A DNA stretch of 64,000 nt from Phycisphaerales bacterium (GTDB taxonomy: Bacteria > Planctomycetota > Phycisphaerae > Phycisphaerales > SM1A02): contig JAQWNP010000010.1 of the NCBI GenBank assembly GCA_029268515.1, positions 62,001-126,000 of the forward strand, in the 5' to 3' direction. Below, piece by piece: positions 36,993-46,478 of the stretch. The number at the start of each line of letters is the position of its first letter. Position 1 is the stretch's first letter. The position numbers were made by a program, and so were the translations under genes. The notes beneath the pieces were generated by a model, which ran no database searches, was not told the origin of the DNA, and saw only the letters and a list, made by a program, of their open reading frames with translations.

Positions 36993-38244
36993 CGCGATCT
37001 TGATTCTCGTGGCCATTGGATTAGGCATCAATGTGGTGCTGGTGATTCTGCTTCTTCGCCGTGTGAGCAATGATACGAAAGAGCAGTCAGCGGTTGATCT
37101 TGATGGCGCATTCGCAGATATCAAGCAAGAGGTCGAACGATCTCGTGGTGACGCTCTTAAAGTAGCGCAGGGGCTACGTGAAGAAGTTTCTGGATCGCTT
37201 GGCAAGGTTAATCAGACCCTGATTGATGCAATATTTCGACTCACTGAGAGTGTTGAAAAGAGAATGCAAGTTCTCCAAGTAGATAATCAACGGCAATTAG
37301 AACGCATACGTGTTACGGTCGATGAGAAGCTACAAGGCACGCTTGAAAAGCGACTCGGTGAAAATTTTAAAATTGTCGCTGATCGATTAGAGACCGTGCA
37401 TCGAGGGCTTGGCGAAATGCGTGAGCTCGCGACCGATGTTGGTGATCTAAAGCGGGTACTAACGAACGTAAAAGCTCGGGGTATGTGGGGTGAGCTTCAA
37501 GTGGAAAGCCTGCTTGAACAAGTCCTTACGCCAGATCAATACGAGAAGAATGTCGAGACTGTGCCAGCTTCCAATCGCCGCGTTGAATTTGCAGTTAAAT
37601 TTCCAGGAAGTGACCAAGGATCAATCCCACATGTGTGGTTACCAATCGACTCTAAATTTCCGCGTGAAGATTATGAGCGGCTCTTAGCGGCTGAAGAGCA
37701 GGCTGATCCAGAAGCAGTGGCTTCAGCGCGAGCGTCGCTCTTGCAGTCAATTTATCGCGAAGCAAAGTCAATTCGCGAGAAGTATGTGTCACCACCGTAC
37801 ACCACGGATGTTGCCATACTGTTTTTACCTACCGAAGGTTTGTTTGCAGAAGTGCTTCGTGAAGGTCAAACGATTGAGCGGCTTCAGCGTGAACAACGAG
37901 TTGTCGTGGCTGGACCAACAACTTTGTCAGCTCTATTAACGAGCCTTCGTATGGGTTTTCGTACACTTGCAATTGAAAAGAGATCGGGCGAAGTTTGGGA
38001 GCTGCTCGGTACAGTGAAGTCAGAATTTGGGAAATTCGGTGATATACTTGATCGCGTTAAACGCCAACTTGATACTGCAACGCGAAGTATTGAAGAGTCT
38101 GGCGTTCGTTCAAGGGCTATTGAACGAAAGCTTCGAGATGTGAGTGAACTGCCCGCGTCTTCTGCTGGTGATAAATCGCAAATGCCTGAAATTCAGAAAG
38201 ATCTCAAAGAATTTCTTGATGTGCCTGCTTCGGGGAACGATTAG
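36985..38244 (+). CDS. rmuC: RmuC family DNA recombination protein
   Basis: The 419-residue product has one N-terminal membrane helix (ILILVAIGLGINVVLVILLL), a coiled coil at about 40-130, and the RmuC nuclease-like domain. The domain includes KARGMWGELQVESLLEQVL, HVWLPIDSKFPREDYERL, PPYTTDVAILFLPTEGLFAEV and VVVAGPTTLSALLTSLRMGF. RmuC limits recombination at inverted repeats and is thought to be a nuclease. The start codon lies inside the end of the upstream cytochrome gene. It converges on the next minus-strand gene with a 4 bp overlap of the stop regions. Confidence 0.93.
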   Translation: MTDAILILVAIGLGINVVLVILLLRRVSNDTKEQSAVDLDGAFADIKQEVERSRGDALKVAQGLREEVSGSLGKVNQTLIDAIFRLTESVEKRMQVLQVDNQRQLERIRVTVDEKLQGTLEKRLGENFKIVADRLETVHRGLGEMRELATDVGDLKRVLTNVKARGMWGELQVESLLEQVLTPDQYEKNVETVPASNRRVEFAVKFPGSDQGSIPHVWLPIDSKFPREDYERLLAAEEQADPEAVASARASLLQSIYREAKSIREKYVSPPYTTDVAILFLPTEGLFAEVLREGQTIERLQREQRVVVAGPTTLSALLTSLRMGFRTLAIEKRSGEVWELLGTVKSEFGKFGDILDRVKRQLDTATRSIEESGVRSRAIERKLRDVSELPASSAGDKSQMPEIQKDLKEFLDVPASGND

Positions 38245-38984
38245 CCTGGCCCATTGCCATCTACTGGAGTTGGCTTTGGTAACTCTGGAATGGGTTGAAC
38301 CGCATTAGATGAGCTGCTGTTAAACGCCTTGTTCATCTCATCCTTGCTCACAGATTTTAGGGTGGTTTGTTGGTAGCGAACCATTTTGGAATTGATGTCT
38401 TGGCGCCAGATATTCCAGGTGAGATTGCCATTCTCATTAATTTTTATCGTGCGTTTCAGCAAAGTTTTTTCGCGACTGAGCGGGTTTAAGAATTTAATAA
38501 CCCATGTGAAGAGTTGTTTTTCTTCGTCCCATTCTCCAGTCCCAATAATCGGTGATGTCAGCGTGCTGAAGATCTCGTAGAAGCTGTATTTATTTAACAT
38601 CTGGTCATGACCAATGAAAATATAGCCATCCTCTGTGTCGCCATTTTCATTGATGTATTTAAAATCAAATTTTACATACCGCTTGCCTAGTTGCCACTCG
38701 CTTTCACAAATGCCGTTAAGTTTTATTGGTTGGCTTCCAGGAAATGCCCAGAAAATTTGCTCCCAGGTCCAGTATCCAGTCAACTTTTGCATTTGTTTGA
38801 GATCACCATTCGGCTTCGCATAAGCCATCTGATTATGTGTGAGCAACTGTGCAGAAGAAAAGTTTTCTGGCAATCCCGCACCATAGGTGATTTTTTTATT
38901 GCAGCCAGATGTTGCTGCAATAATCGCCAAGAAGACGACGGCAGAAACAGTCCAAAAACTACCGCGTGCATTTCGAACACTCAT
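38241..38984 (-). CDS. DUF1579-like lipoprotein
   Basis: The 247-residue product starts at the ATG at 38984, preceded by AGGAAGA, and has a lipoprotein signal (FWTVSAVVFLAIIAATSGC). The body has LTGYWTWEQIFWAFPGSQPIKLNG, YIFIGHDQMLNKYSFYEIFS and TGEWDEEKQLFTWVIKF. This order of strands is like DUF1579 (a lipocalin-like beta fold of unknown function). A proline-rich tail ends the protein. The frame is open much further upstream (to 39251), but that part is not protein-like and overlaps the mltA start region. The function is unknown. Confidence 0.7.
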   Translation of the reverse strand: MSVRNARGSFWTVSAVVFLAIIAATSGCNKKITYGAGLPENFSSAQLLTHNQMAYAKPNGDLKQMQKLTGYWTWEQIFWAFPGSQPIKLNGICESEWQLGKRYVKFDFKYINENGDTEDGYIFIGHDQMLNKYSFYEIFSTLTSPIIGTGEWDEEKQLFTWVIKFLNPLSREKTLLKRTIKINENGNLTWNIWRQDINSKMVRYQQTTLKSVSKDEMNKAFNSSSSNAVQPIPELPKPTPVDGNGPG

Positions 38985-39159
38985 GACATTCTTCCTGATT
39001 AAAAGCCAAATATTAAAAGCGGTCAGCATGAATAAAAACAACTGCTGACGGGGACTGGATCGTACTTGGTCTAACTGGGTGGCACAAGGCAGTGGTTCAT
39101 GAGGGGCCGTTATAATTGAGCGGTCATGGCTCGGAGGAATCGTAGGGAGCTTCTGTCGC

Positions 39160-40332
39160 GTGTTCATACTCAGCATCTGGTTTCTCTTTCTTCTATGTTG
39201 CCGTCGCGAAAAAAGTGGCGCAGTAGCCATGCTGCTGATACTAGGCGGCACAGTAAGCTGCCAACATCGCCAGCAGTATCCCGTTGATTTATCTGCGTGC
39301 TTGAAGCCAATTGATGATCCTATGCATTTGAAGCCACTCTTAGAGAGCGCTTTTGTTGCTGCTGGGCCACAAATATTTGTGTCTATTCAGCGCACGCTTA
39401 CATGGACGGGGTCAGATTTGGCGAGTGACCATTTGTCTCTTGATTCGTCGATGATTGGTGCGGCGGCCACCCGACAAGGACTGATGGAAATGAGGCGTGC
39501 ACTTAATGAATCGACGAGTGCATCCAGCTTTGCTGATTTCGTTCTCGAGCATTTCTCAATTTTTCAGGCCATTGGTAATGATGGTGCAGGTGAAGTTCTC
39601 TTTACCGCATATTTTGCACCCTCATATGCTGCGAGTCATAAGCAGGGCCAGCAGTATCAATGGCCCTTGTATAGCGAGCCATCAGGGAGTGTAGATGTAA
39701 CAAAATTATCTCGGCGGGAGCTACAGCATTCTGGCGTATTGGACGGATATGAAATTGCCTGGCTTGCAAATGAATTAGATGCTTATCTTGTTCATGTCAA
39801 TGGTTCAGCTGAACTTACTATGACTGATGGATCGGTCATGTGTGTGGGACATGTCCGCACCAATGAGTTTCCATATATGAGTATCGGTAAGAGACTCATT
39901 GCAGAGGGTTATGTATCGGCTGATAAAATGAGCATGCAGGCAATAAGACGCCTACATAACAAAAACCCCAAGGCTGTTTCAGATATGATGGTGCAGAATG
40001 ATCGGTTTGTTTTCTTTGAAAGTATTCCATCCGCAGATTTCCCTCGCTCTGCTCTGGGGATCGCATTGACTCCGGAGGCCTCGTTTGCAACGGATCGCTC
40101 GTGCTTCCCTCCTGGCGGTTTGGGGCTGATTTCCACGACCATGCCCTCGTCTGAGGGGTGTCTGGAGTCATTTATTCGCATTATGGTTGACCAAGACACT
40201 GGTGGTGCGATTCAAGGGCCTGGTCGAGCGGATATCTATCTTGGGATTGGGGCAGAAGCTGGAGCTCGAGCTGGTCTTCAAAAATCGAATGGGACTCTTT
40301 ACTACCTCCTGCCTAAATCGGTGAGTCAATGA
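39160..40332 (+). CDS. mltA: MltA-type membrane-bound lytic murein transglycosylase
   Basis: Cleaves peptidoglycan glycan strands with formation of 1,6-anhydromuramic acid ends. The 390-residue product has the MltA core (GEVLFTAYFAPSYAAS, YEIAWLANELDAYLVHVNGSAEL, YMSIGKRLIAEGYV) and the C-terminal 3D domain DQDTGGAIQGPGRADIYLG with the catalytic-type aspartates. A lipobox-like LGGTVSC lies at residues 28-34 behind an unusual leader, so the true start is uncertain; the GTG at 39160 is used. It points away from the DUF1579-like gene. Confidence 0.85.
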   Translation: MFILSIWFLFLLCCRREKSGAVAMLLILGGTVSCQHRQQYPVDLSACLKPIDDPMHLKPLLESAFVAAGPQIFVSIQRTLTWTGSDLASDHLSLDSSMIGAAATRQGLMEMRRALNESTSASSFADFVLEHFSIFQAIGNDGAGEVLFTAYFAPSYAASHKQGQQYQWPLYSEPSGSVDVTKLSRRELQHSGVLDGYEIAWLANELDAYLVHVNGSAELTMTDGSVMCVGHVRTNEFPYMSIGKRLIAEGYVSADKMSMQAIRRLHNKNPKAVSDMMVQNDRFVFFESIPSADFPRSALGIALTPEASFATDRSCFPPGGLGLISTTMPSSEGCLESFIRIMVDQDTGGAIQGPGRADIYLGIGAEAGARAGLQKSNGTLYYLLPKSVSQ

Positions 40333-40462
40333 CTGTTACTCAGTTGCTTGGAGTATCCTATTGTCTCTCCATCGAAACGAAATCATGTACCTCATAGGCT
40401 GTCCGTAGCGTCCAAATTTAAGACAAATGGTCCTGATAGAAATTTGGTTAAGGAGTTCTAGG

Positions 40463-41662
40463 ATGCATCGTTTTCTATTCCGAGTGACGATCTGGTTTGC
40501 ATGTACTGGCTTGCTCACAGTGCCCGTTAATGGTTTTTTTCAGGATTCAGCTGAGCCAGCTGAGCCAGCTACTGATCCACTGGTGGTGCCACCCGCTCCA
40601 GCTGCTGAAGAGGAATTGGCTTCTGAGCAAGTTTCAAAAACAGAAGCCACAGGGGAGACCTCAAAATCTGATGACCCGAATTCTATGTCCATACAAACAG
40701 AAGAGGTGCCAATAGGATTTGACTCTCTATTTAATGGCAAGAATCTAGACGGATGGTTTATGAGCTTCGATGGGTTCCATCGTGCGAATAATTTAAAGCA
40801 CGTAAGTTACGAAGAAGCGCGGGCAAAAGCTCTGGATGAAATGAGTTCTGTTTGGAAAGTAAGTGACGGGACTATTGAAAATCTAAAAATGGGCGGCAAT
40901 TTGGTTAGCGAGAGAGATTTTGAAAATTTCGAGTGCTACATCGATTGGAAGATGACTGGTGATGGTAATAGTGGTGTCTACCTGAGAGGCATGCCACAGG
41001 TTCAAATTTGGAATGACCCCATCGGATCTGGTGGCTTATCCAATAATAAGGACTTGTTTCGTAATCCAATGGTCAATCGTGACAAGCCACCTGGTCAGTG
41101 GAATCGTTTGCACATTCTGATGTACGGTAACGTTGTGACAGTTGTTAATAATGGCGGTTTGGTTGTCAACCAGGGCGCCATGGAGAATTACTGGAACCGC
41201 AGCGCCCAGCCTGCGAATCAAGGGCCCATTGAGTTACAGAACTCTGAGGGCAACATTGCGTTCAGAAACATCTTCATTCGAAGTGTTACAGACGAGAATG
41301 TAATTGATAGAGAGGTTGTATTACAGACCGGTCGGAAAGTCACAGTTGAGGAGGGTGGTTTCTCATTAAATAAGGTTCTAATTCCAGTTAAGAATCTGAA
41401 GGCTGGAAAGCTGGTTCTTGAGGGCATCTACAATGAGCCGATCACAGCTTACATTGAAGCAAGCGAAGGAAAATCGTCGGGTGAGACGGCTGCTGAAAAA
41501 CCGGTCGTTTTATTAGAAGTGGTTTCTGTCGGTAACAAGATTATTATTAGCATTCCAGAGTCAATGCAAAAGCGAGAAGATTTGGTCGTTAATCTACAGA
41601 TTTTGGGGATATTAGCTCAGTTGCCGGCAGAGAAATTAACAAATGATTCAGCCGAAAAATGA
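40463..41662 (+). CDS. Exported 3-keto-disaccharide hydrolase (DUF1080) domain protein
   Basis: The 399-residue product starts at the ATG at 40463 with AAGGAG 7 bases upstream and has a signal peptide (FLFRVTIWFACTGLLTVPVNG). A low-complexity E/P/A/T linker follows, then a DUF1080 concanavalin-like domain at about 82-270. Its segments include GFDSLFNGKNLDGWFMSF, WKVSDGTIENL, FECYIDWKMTGDGNSGVYLRG and GPIELQNSEGNIAFRNIFIR. The domain is common in planctomycetes, and some members hydrolyse 3-keto-glycosides. The C-terminal 110 residues are beta-rich and unrecognised. Confidence 0.83.
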   Translation: MHRFLFRVTIWFACTGLLTVPVNGFFQDSAEPAEPATDPLVVPPAPAAEEELASEQVSKTEATGETSKSDDPNSMSIQTEEVPIGFDSLFNGKNLDGWFMSFDGFHRANNLKHVSYEEARAKALDEMSSVWKVSDGTIENLKMGGNLVSERDFENFECYIDWKMTGDGNSGVYLRGMPQVQIWNDPIGSGGLSNNKDLFRNPMVNRDKPPGQWNRLHILMYGNVVTVVNNGGLVVNQGAMENYWNRSAQPANQGPIELQNSEGNIAFRNIFIRSVTDENVIDREVVLQTGRKVTVEEGGFSLNKVLIPVKNLKAGKLVLEGIYNEPITAYIEASEGKSSGETAAEKPVVLLEVVSVGNKIIISIPESMQKREDLVVNLQILGILAQLPAEKLTNDSAEK

Positions 41663-41734
41663 GCGGCTATATTAAGTTATTAAACGAATAAGATGTGTCC
41701 CATCAAGTACTGAGAGCAAGGTAAAATACGCAGG

Positions 41735-43204
41735 ATGCAATACGGCTTCGTAATCGATCAAGATGCATGCATTGGCTGTCACGCCTGTACGGTTGCATGT
41801 AAATCTGAGAACGAGGTTCCGGTTGGCAAGTTTCGTACATCGGTAAAGTACGTTGAATCGGGCGTGTTTCCTGATGTGAAGCGGAACTTTCTAGTACAGC
41901 GATGTAATCACTGTTCAGATGCGCCGTGTGTCACCATTTGTCCTGTCAATGCATTGGAAAAAAGGCCAGATGGAATTGTTGATGTTGATCGAGATGCATG
42001 CATTGGCTGCCGAGCTTGTATGCAGGCTTGTCCCTACGACGCTATTTACCTAAATGAAGATAAGGGCGCGGTTGAGAAGTGTCACTTCTGTGCACATCGC
42101 GTTGAAGTTGGCCTTGAGCCAGCATGTGCCGTTGTGTGCCCTGTCAATGCAATCATTGCTGGAGATATGAGCGATCCAAATTCGGCGCCCGGTCAAGTGC
42201 TCAGTCAGCATGAGACAGTGGTTCGCCGTCCGGAGCAAGAGACGGGTCCGAACGTGCATTACAAGGGCGCCGATCCCCTGGCGCTCTATCCTGGCCGTGT
42301 TGAGCGACCGCCAATGTATATGTGGAGTGATCGGCCGCCTGCGAAGGCTGATCAGTGGCCTTCGTCTGTACCCTTAGAACCAGATGCCCGCGTTGTACTT
42401 GATGTTGGGCATGAGGTGACATGGGGTTGGCCAGTCGCGGCCTATCTTGTGACAAAAGGGCTTGGTGCCGGTGCTGGAATGGTCGCACCGTTTCTTGGAA
42501 TGATGGGTGTTGTCGGTTTTACTCAGCAGTGGCTGCCTGAGATTGTTGGGCTTGTGTTTACCATTTTGACGCTCGGGCTACTTGTTGAGGATCTCGCCAG
42601 GCCGTGGCGGGTTTATCGCATGCTGACGCGTCCCAATTGGTCGAGTTGGTTGGTCAAGGGTGGTGTAGTCTTATCCGCCTATGTTGCACTGTTGGTCGCA
42701 AGTTTGGTACTGCGGTTGGTGGACATGGAACAGGCAGCTGATGTGATTCGCTGGCTCAACCTCCCAGTAGCGTTCTGCGCTGCTGGCTATACGGCACTTC
42801 TTTTTCGTCAATGCAAAGGCCGAGATCTCTGGGAAGGTCGTTGGCTACTTCCTCATTTACTGTTTCAGGCTGGACTCTGCGGCGCTGTCATTTTGCTAGC
42901 GTTTTCGGACAATAGTTGGCTTGTTGTCATTACGATTGTGTGTGCCATAGGACATCTATTCTTTGCCTTAATAGAAGGGTTCGGGTCACATCCCACCGAG
43001 AATGCTAAGCAAGCGGCTGGTTTTTTAGTTTCCTTATCAATCGGACCGTTCAAACTTTTCCGCGATGGACTCCTGCTCTGTGTCATTGGTGGTGTGCTTC
43101 TTTCAATATTTCTTCCTGTGGTGGCATGGATCCCCGTGCTACTCGGCCTATTGATGTATGAGCACACCTATATTCGTGCAGGCCAGATGCCGCCGCTCTC
43201 TTAA
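41735..43204 (+). CDS. Fused 4Fe-4S ferredoxin / NrfD-type membrane subunit of a molybdenum oxidoreductase
   Basis: The 489-residue product joins two subunits that are usually separate. Residues 1-150 are an FeS electron-transfer subunit with sixteen cysteines for four clusters (CIGCHACTVAC, CNHCSDAPCVTICP, CIGCRACMQACP, CHFC...CAVVCP). From about 225 it is an NrfD/PsrC-type quinone-interacting membrane protein with about eight helices. There is no signal peptide, so the FeS part stays in the cytoplasm. The catalytic subunit follows after 26 bp. Together they form a complex iron-sulfur molybdoenzyme exchanging electrons with the quinone pool. Confidence 0.88.
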   Translation: MQYGFVIDQDACIGCHACTVACKSENEVPVGKFRTSVKYVESGVFPDVKRNFLVQRCNHCSDAPCVTICPVNALEKRPDGIVDVDRDACIGCRACMQACPYDAIYLNEDKGAVEKCHFCAHRVEVGLEPACAVVCPVNAIIAGDMSDPNSAPGQVLSQHETVVRRPEQETGPNVHYKGADPLALYPGRVERPPMYMWSDRPPAKADQWPSSVPLEPDARVVLDVGHEVTWGWPVAAYLVTKGLGAGAGMVAPFLGMMGVVGFTQQWLPEIVGLVFTILTLGLLVEDLARPWRVYRMLTRPNWSSWLVKGGVVLSAYVALLVASLVLRLVDMEQAADVIRWLNLPVAFCAAGYTALLFRQCKGRDLWEGRWLLPHLLFQAGLCGAVILLAFSDNSWLVVITIVCAIGHLFFALIEGFGSHPTENAKQAAGFLVSLSIGPFKLFRDGLLLCVIGGVLLSIFLPVVAWIPVLLGLLMYEHTYIRAGQMPPLS

Positions 43205-43230
43205 TACCGACTCATATTTCTGCATTTCTT

Positions 43231-46011
43231 ATGACACAAAAGCCTTCAAAGACAATCACTGTCACGCCGCTGGAGAACTTTCCGCCTCCTAAACAGTGGG
43301 ATAATTGGGTCGAACACGATCCAGTAGCTTGGCCTAAAAAAGTCGAACGTCGATATATGTTGGTGCCAACAACCTGCTTCAATTGCGAGGCAGCATGCGG
43401 TCTGGTTGCCTACATCGATAAGAATACAAAGCAGATCAAGAAGCTTGAAGGCAATCCGCATCATCCTGGATCGCGTGGGCGAAACTGCGCCAAGGGGCCA
43501 GCAACACTTAATCAGATTGAGAACCCTGATCGAATTCTCTATCCACTCAAACGAGTTGGGCCGCGCGGCTCTGGGCAATTCGAGCGTACCAGCTGGGACG
43601 AAGCTCTTGATTCAATGGCAGCGAAGATTCGTGCTGCATTGCTCGAAGATCGTCGTAACGAAATTATGTATCACGTGGGGCGACCTGGGGCAGATGGATA
43701 TATGGATCGTGTACTCAAGTCTTGGGGTATTGATGGACATAATTCGCACACCAATGTCTGCTCATCGTCGGCGCGCGTCGGTTATGCGCTCTGGTCTGGT
43801 GCTGATCGGCCGTCGCCTGACCATGCCAATGCGAAGTTCATTCTCTTGTTATCAGCACATTTGGAAACAGGGCACTACTTCAATCCGCATGCGCAACGGA
43901 TTATTGAGGGCATGCGTGATGGGGCGAAGCTCTGTGTCGTTGACGTAAGGCTGTCAAACACGGCATCCAAAGCCGACCACTGGCTGGCGCCATGGCCAGG
44001 CACAGAGACCACACTTTTGTTAGCCATGGTCACTGTTCTTCTACAAGAGGAGCTCTACGATCGATCATTTGTAGAGAATTGGGTGAATTGGCGAGAGACA
44101 CTTGAGGCGCTATCGCCGGATGGTGAGGTGTGCTTCGATCGATTTATTGAGGTGCTAAAAGCGTACTATCAAAAGTACACACCAGAACATGCAGCGGAGG
44201 AATGTGGTGTTGACGCTGAAGTTGTTCGATCTGTTGCACGAGAAATAGGTGCTGCAGGTAGCGCCTTTGCCAGTCATGTCTGGCGGAATGCGGCATCAGG
44301 AAATCTTGGTGGATGGCAAGTCTCGCGTTGCCTTCAATTCATAGCCGTTCTGGTGGGAGCGGTGGGTGCTGAGGGTGGTAGTCATCTGAATTCTGATAAT
44401 AAATTTGTGCCAGCGCCTTTCCTTACCCCGCCTCCACAGAAAATCTGGAACGAACTTCTCTATCCACTTGAATTCCCGCTTGCTTATCACGAGTTGAGCT
44501 ACTTATTGCCGCACTTCCTAGAAGAAGGACGCGGCAAGATTGCGGCCTATTTCACTCGCGTCTATAACCCAGTGTGGACAAATCCGGATGGCTTGATGTG
44601 GGAGCGCATGCTTAAGGATGAATCAAAAGTTGAATTACATGCCGCGTTGACGCCTGTTTGGAGTGAAACCGCGCAGTATGCAGATTATGTCTTACCAATG
44701 GGACTTGGAGCCGAGAGACATGATCTTATGAGCCAAGAGACACATGCTGCGAAATGGATTAGTTTTCGGCAGCCTGTTCAACGCGTCTTTGGGGAGCGCA
44801 TGGGTGAACGTTATGACACGACCTATGAAGCAAATCCTGGCGAGGTATGGGAAGAAGATGAATTTTGGATCGAGCTCTCTTGGCGTATTGATCCTGATGG
44901 AACGCTTGGTATTCGTAAGTATTACGAGTCGCCGACTCAACCCGGGCAGAAGATTACACTCGACGAGTACTACGGTTGGATTTTTGAAAATTCGGTACCC
45001 GGCTTGCCAGAGGCCGCCAAAGAACATGGCATGACGCCGCTTGAGTACATGCGTCACCATGGTGCATTTTTGGTTGAAGATCATGTCTATCGCACACATA
45101 TGACGGAACTTTCTGAGGCTGAAAAGGAAGGCACAGCTTTAGCGGTAGATGGAACGGTCGAGCGTGAAGGTCAGCCGGTCGGTATTCATGTAGATGGAGC
45201 GCCGCGTCGTGGTTTTAAAACACCAAGCAAGCGTTTAGAGCTGTATAGCGATACGCTGGTGCAGTGGGGTTGGCCTGAGCACTCAATGCCCGGTGTCATA
45301 GAAAGTCATATTCATCACAGGCATCTCAATAAAGATGCGGGTGAGTTTGCACTTATCTCAACATTCCGATTGCCGACGCTCATCCACACTCGTTCAGATA
45401 ATGCAAAGTGGCTGTACGAGCTCTCTAACGCAAATCCAGTTTGGATTCATCCTACCGATGCCGAACGTCTTGGAATTGAGCTTGGGGCATTGGTACGCGT
45501 ATCTTCTCAAATCGGACATTACGTCAATCGAGCTTGGGTGACAGAAGCAATGAGACCAGGCGTTATTGCTTGTTCTCATCACTTGGGCCGATGGAGACTA
45601 TTTGATTCTGCCACTACCGATCGTTGGAACAGTGCGCCGGTAATGCGGGAAGATATGGCCTCAGGTGCGGTTCGGTTCCGTCGTCTTGAGGCAATTGGCC
45701 CTTATAAAAGTGCTGATTCAGACACCAGAAAAATTTGGTGGACTGATGGTGGTGTACACCAAAACATGATCTTCCCAGTCCAACCTGATCCTATTTCTGG
45801 CATGCACTGCTGGCATCAACGCGTCACGCTCGCTATTGCCGAACCCGATGATTGTTATGGGGATGTTGTTGTTGATCTGAATCGATCGATGGAGATCTAC
45901 CGAAAGTGGATGGCGCACACGAGGCCAGCGCCGGGGCCTGGTGGGTTGCGTAGGCCTCTGTGGTTTGCAAGAGCCGTCAAGCCTGCAGCAGAGACATATG
46001 AATGTCCTTGA
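43231..46011 (+). CDS. Molybdopterin oxidoreductase, catalytic subunit (CISM family)
   Basis: The 926-residue product has the N-terminal 4Fe-4S motif C49-x2-C52-x3-C56...C86 (TTCFNCEAACG, GRNCAKGP) and the bis-MGD domains. A likely molybdenum ligand is C177 in HTNVCSSSARVGY. The C-terminal cofactor-binding domain contains IHPTDAERLGIELGALVRV. No twin-arginine signal is present, so the enzyme appears cytoplasmic, as in SoeABC-type sulfite dehydrogenases and unlike periplasmic PsrA or DmsA. Substrates could be a sulfur oxyanion or another oxo-compound; sequence reading alone cannot decide. It forms an operon with the fused FeS-NrfD subunit. Confidence 0.88.
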   Translation: MTQKPSKTITVTPLENFPPPKQWDNWVEHDPVAWPKKVERRYMLVPTTCFNCEAACGLVAYIDKNTKQIKKLEGNPHHPGSRGRNCAKGPATLNQIENPDRILYPLKRVGPRGSGQFERTSWDEALDSMAAKIRAALLEDRRNEIMYHVGRPGADGYMDRVLKSWGIDGHNSHTNVCSSSARVGYALWSGADRPSPDHANAKFILLLSAHLETGHYFNPHAQRIIEGMRDGAKLCVVDVRLSNTASKADHWLAPWPGTETTLLLAMVTVLLQEELYDRSFVENWVNWRETLEALSPDGEVCFDRFIEVLKAYYQKYTPEHAAEECGVDAEVVRSVAREIGAAGSAFASHVWRNAASGNLGGWQVSRCLQFIAVLVGAVGAEGGSHLNSDNKFVPAPFLTPPPQKIWNELLYPLEFPLAYHELSYLLPHFLEEGRGKIAAYFTRVYNPVWTNPDGLMWERMLKDESKVELHAALTPVWSETAQYADYVLPMGLGAERHDLMSQETHAAKWISFRQPVQRVFGERMGERYDTTYEANPGEVWEEDEFWIELSWRIDPDGTLGIRKYYESPTQPGQKITLDEYYGWIFENSVPGLPEAAKEHGMTPLEYMRHHGAFLVEDHVYRTHMTELSEAEKEGTALAVDGTVEREGQPVGIHVDGAPRRGFKTPSKRLELYSDTLVQWGWPEHSMPGVIESHIHHRHLNKDAGEFALISTFRLPTLIHTRSDNAKWLYELSNANPVWIHPTDAERLGIELGALVRVSSQIGHYVNRAWVTEAMRPGVIACSHHLGRWRLFDSATTDRWNSAPVMREDMASGAVRFRRLEAIGPYKSADSDTRKIWWTDGGVHQNMIFPVQPDPISGMHCWHQRVTLAIAEPDDCYGDVVVDLNRSMEIYRKWMAHTRPAPGPGGLRRPLWFARAVKPAAETYECP

Positions 46012-46019
46012 TCGCTTGA

Positions 46020-46469
46020 CTAGAACTGAACCGCAGCGAGTTCTCGAAACGATATTTGATGTCCCTGCTCATCGATCACAAATGATGAAGGGAGCGTTTC
46101 CATTGCTTCAAGATCTTTGCCAGCACCTGAGGTATTGCCTTGTCCTAATCGAGCGTGTACTCGGCCGAGATAAGCCTTTGCGATGATCAAACCACTCTCT
46201 TCGTGCGGAATTGTCTGATGTAGCTTCGATTTCGGATAACACTTGATGACTTTGGACAAGGCCCGTTCAGCGTCTTTATAGAGTCTCATTTTTAGATACG
46301 TCAAGCCAATATTGCACCAGGCTGCTCCAGCTAGTGATTCTTCAGAATCCGCCACTGTACGAAAAACTTTGATTGCATCTAAAAAGTACCGATCCCAAAC
46401 CAATGCAATTCCAAACGCCATCTGATTGGTGGCCTCATCTCTTGAATGCGTTTTGCTTTTGAGGGCCAT
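46020..46469 (-). CDS. TPR-repeat protein
   Basis: The 149-residue cytoplasmic protein has TPR-like helical pairs (AFGIALVWDRYFLDAIKVFRTVA, AWCNIGLTYLKMRLYKDAERALSKVIKCYPKS, AKAYLGRVHARLGQ). It lies 9 bp downstream of the SPFH-SHOCT gene on the same strand and almost touches the molybdoenzyme gene, with which it converges. TPR proteins mediate protein contacts; the partner may be the SPFH protein. Confidence 0.7.
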   Translation of the reverse strand: MALKSKTHSRDEATNQMAFGIALVWDRYFLDAIKVFRTVADSEESLAGAAWCNIGLTYLKMRLYKDAERALSKVIKCYPKSKLHQTIPHEESGLIIAKAYLGRVHARLGQGNTSGAGKDLEAMETLPSSFVIDEQGHQISFRELAAVQF

Positions 46470-46478
46470 TGGGACTTC

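Noticed and set aside
38985-39251. Longer N-terminus for the DUF1579-like lipoprotein
   Set aside because: The lipoprotein signal begins at the ATG at 38984, which has a ribosome-binding site; the upstream part overlaps the mltA start.
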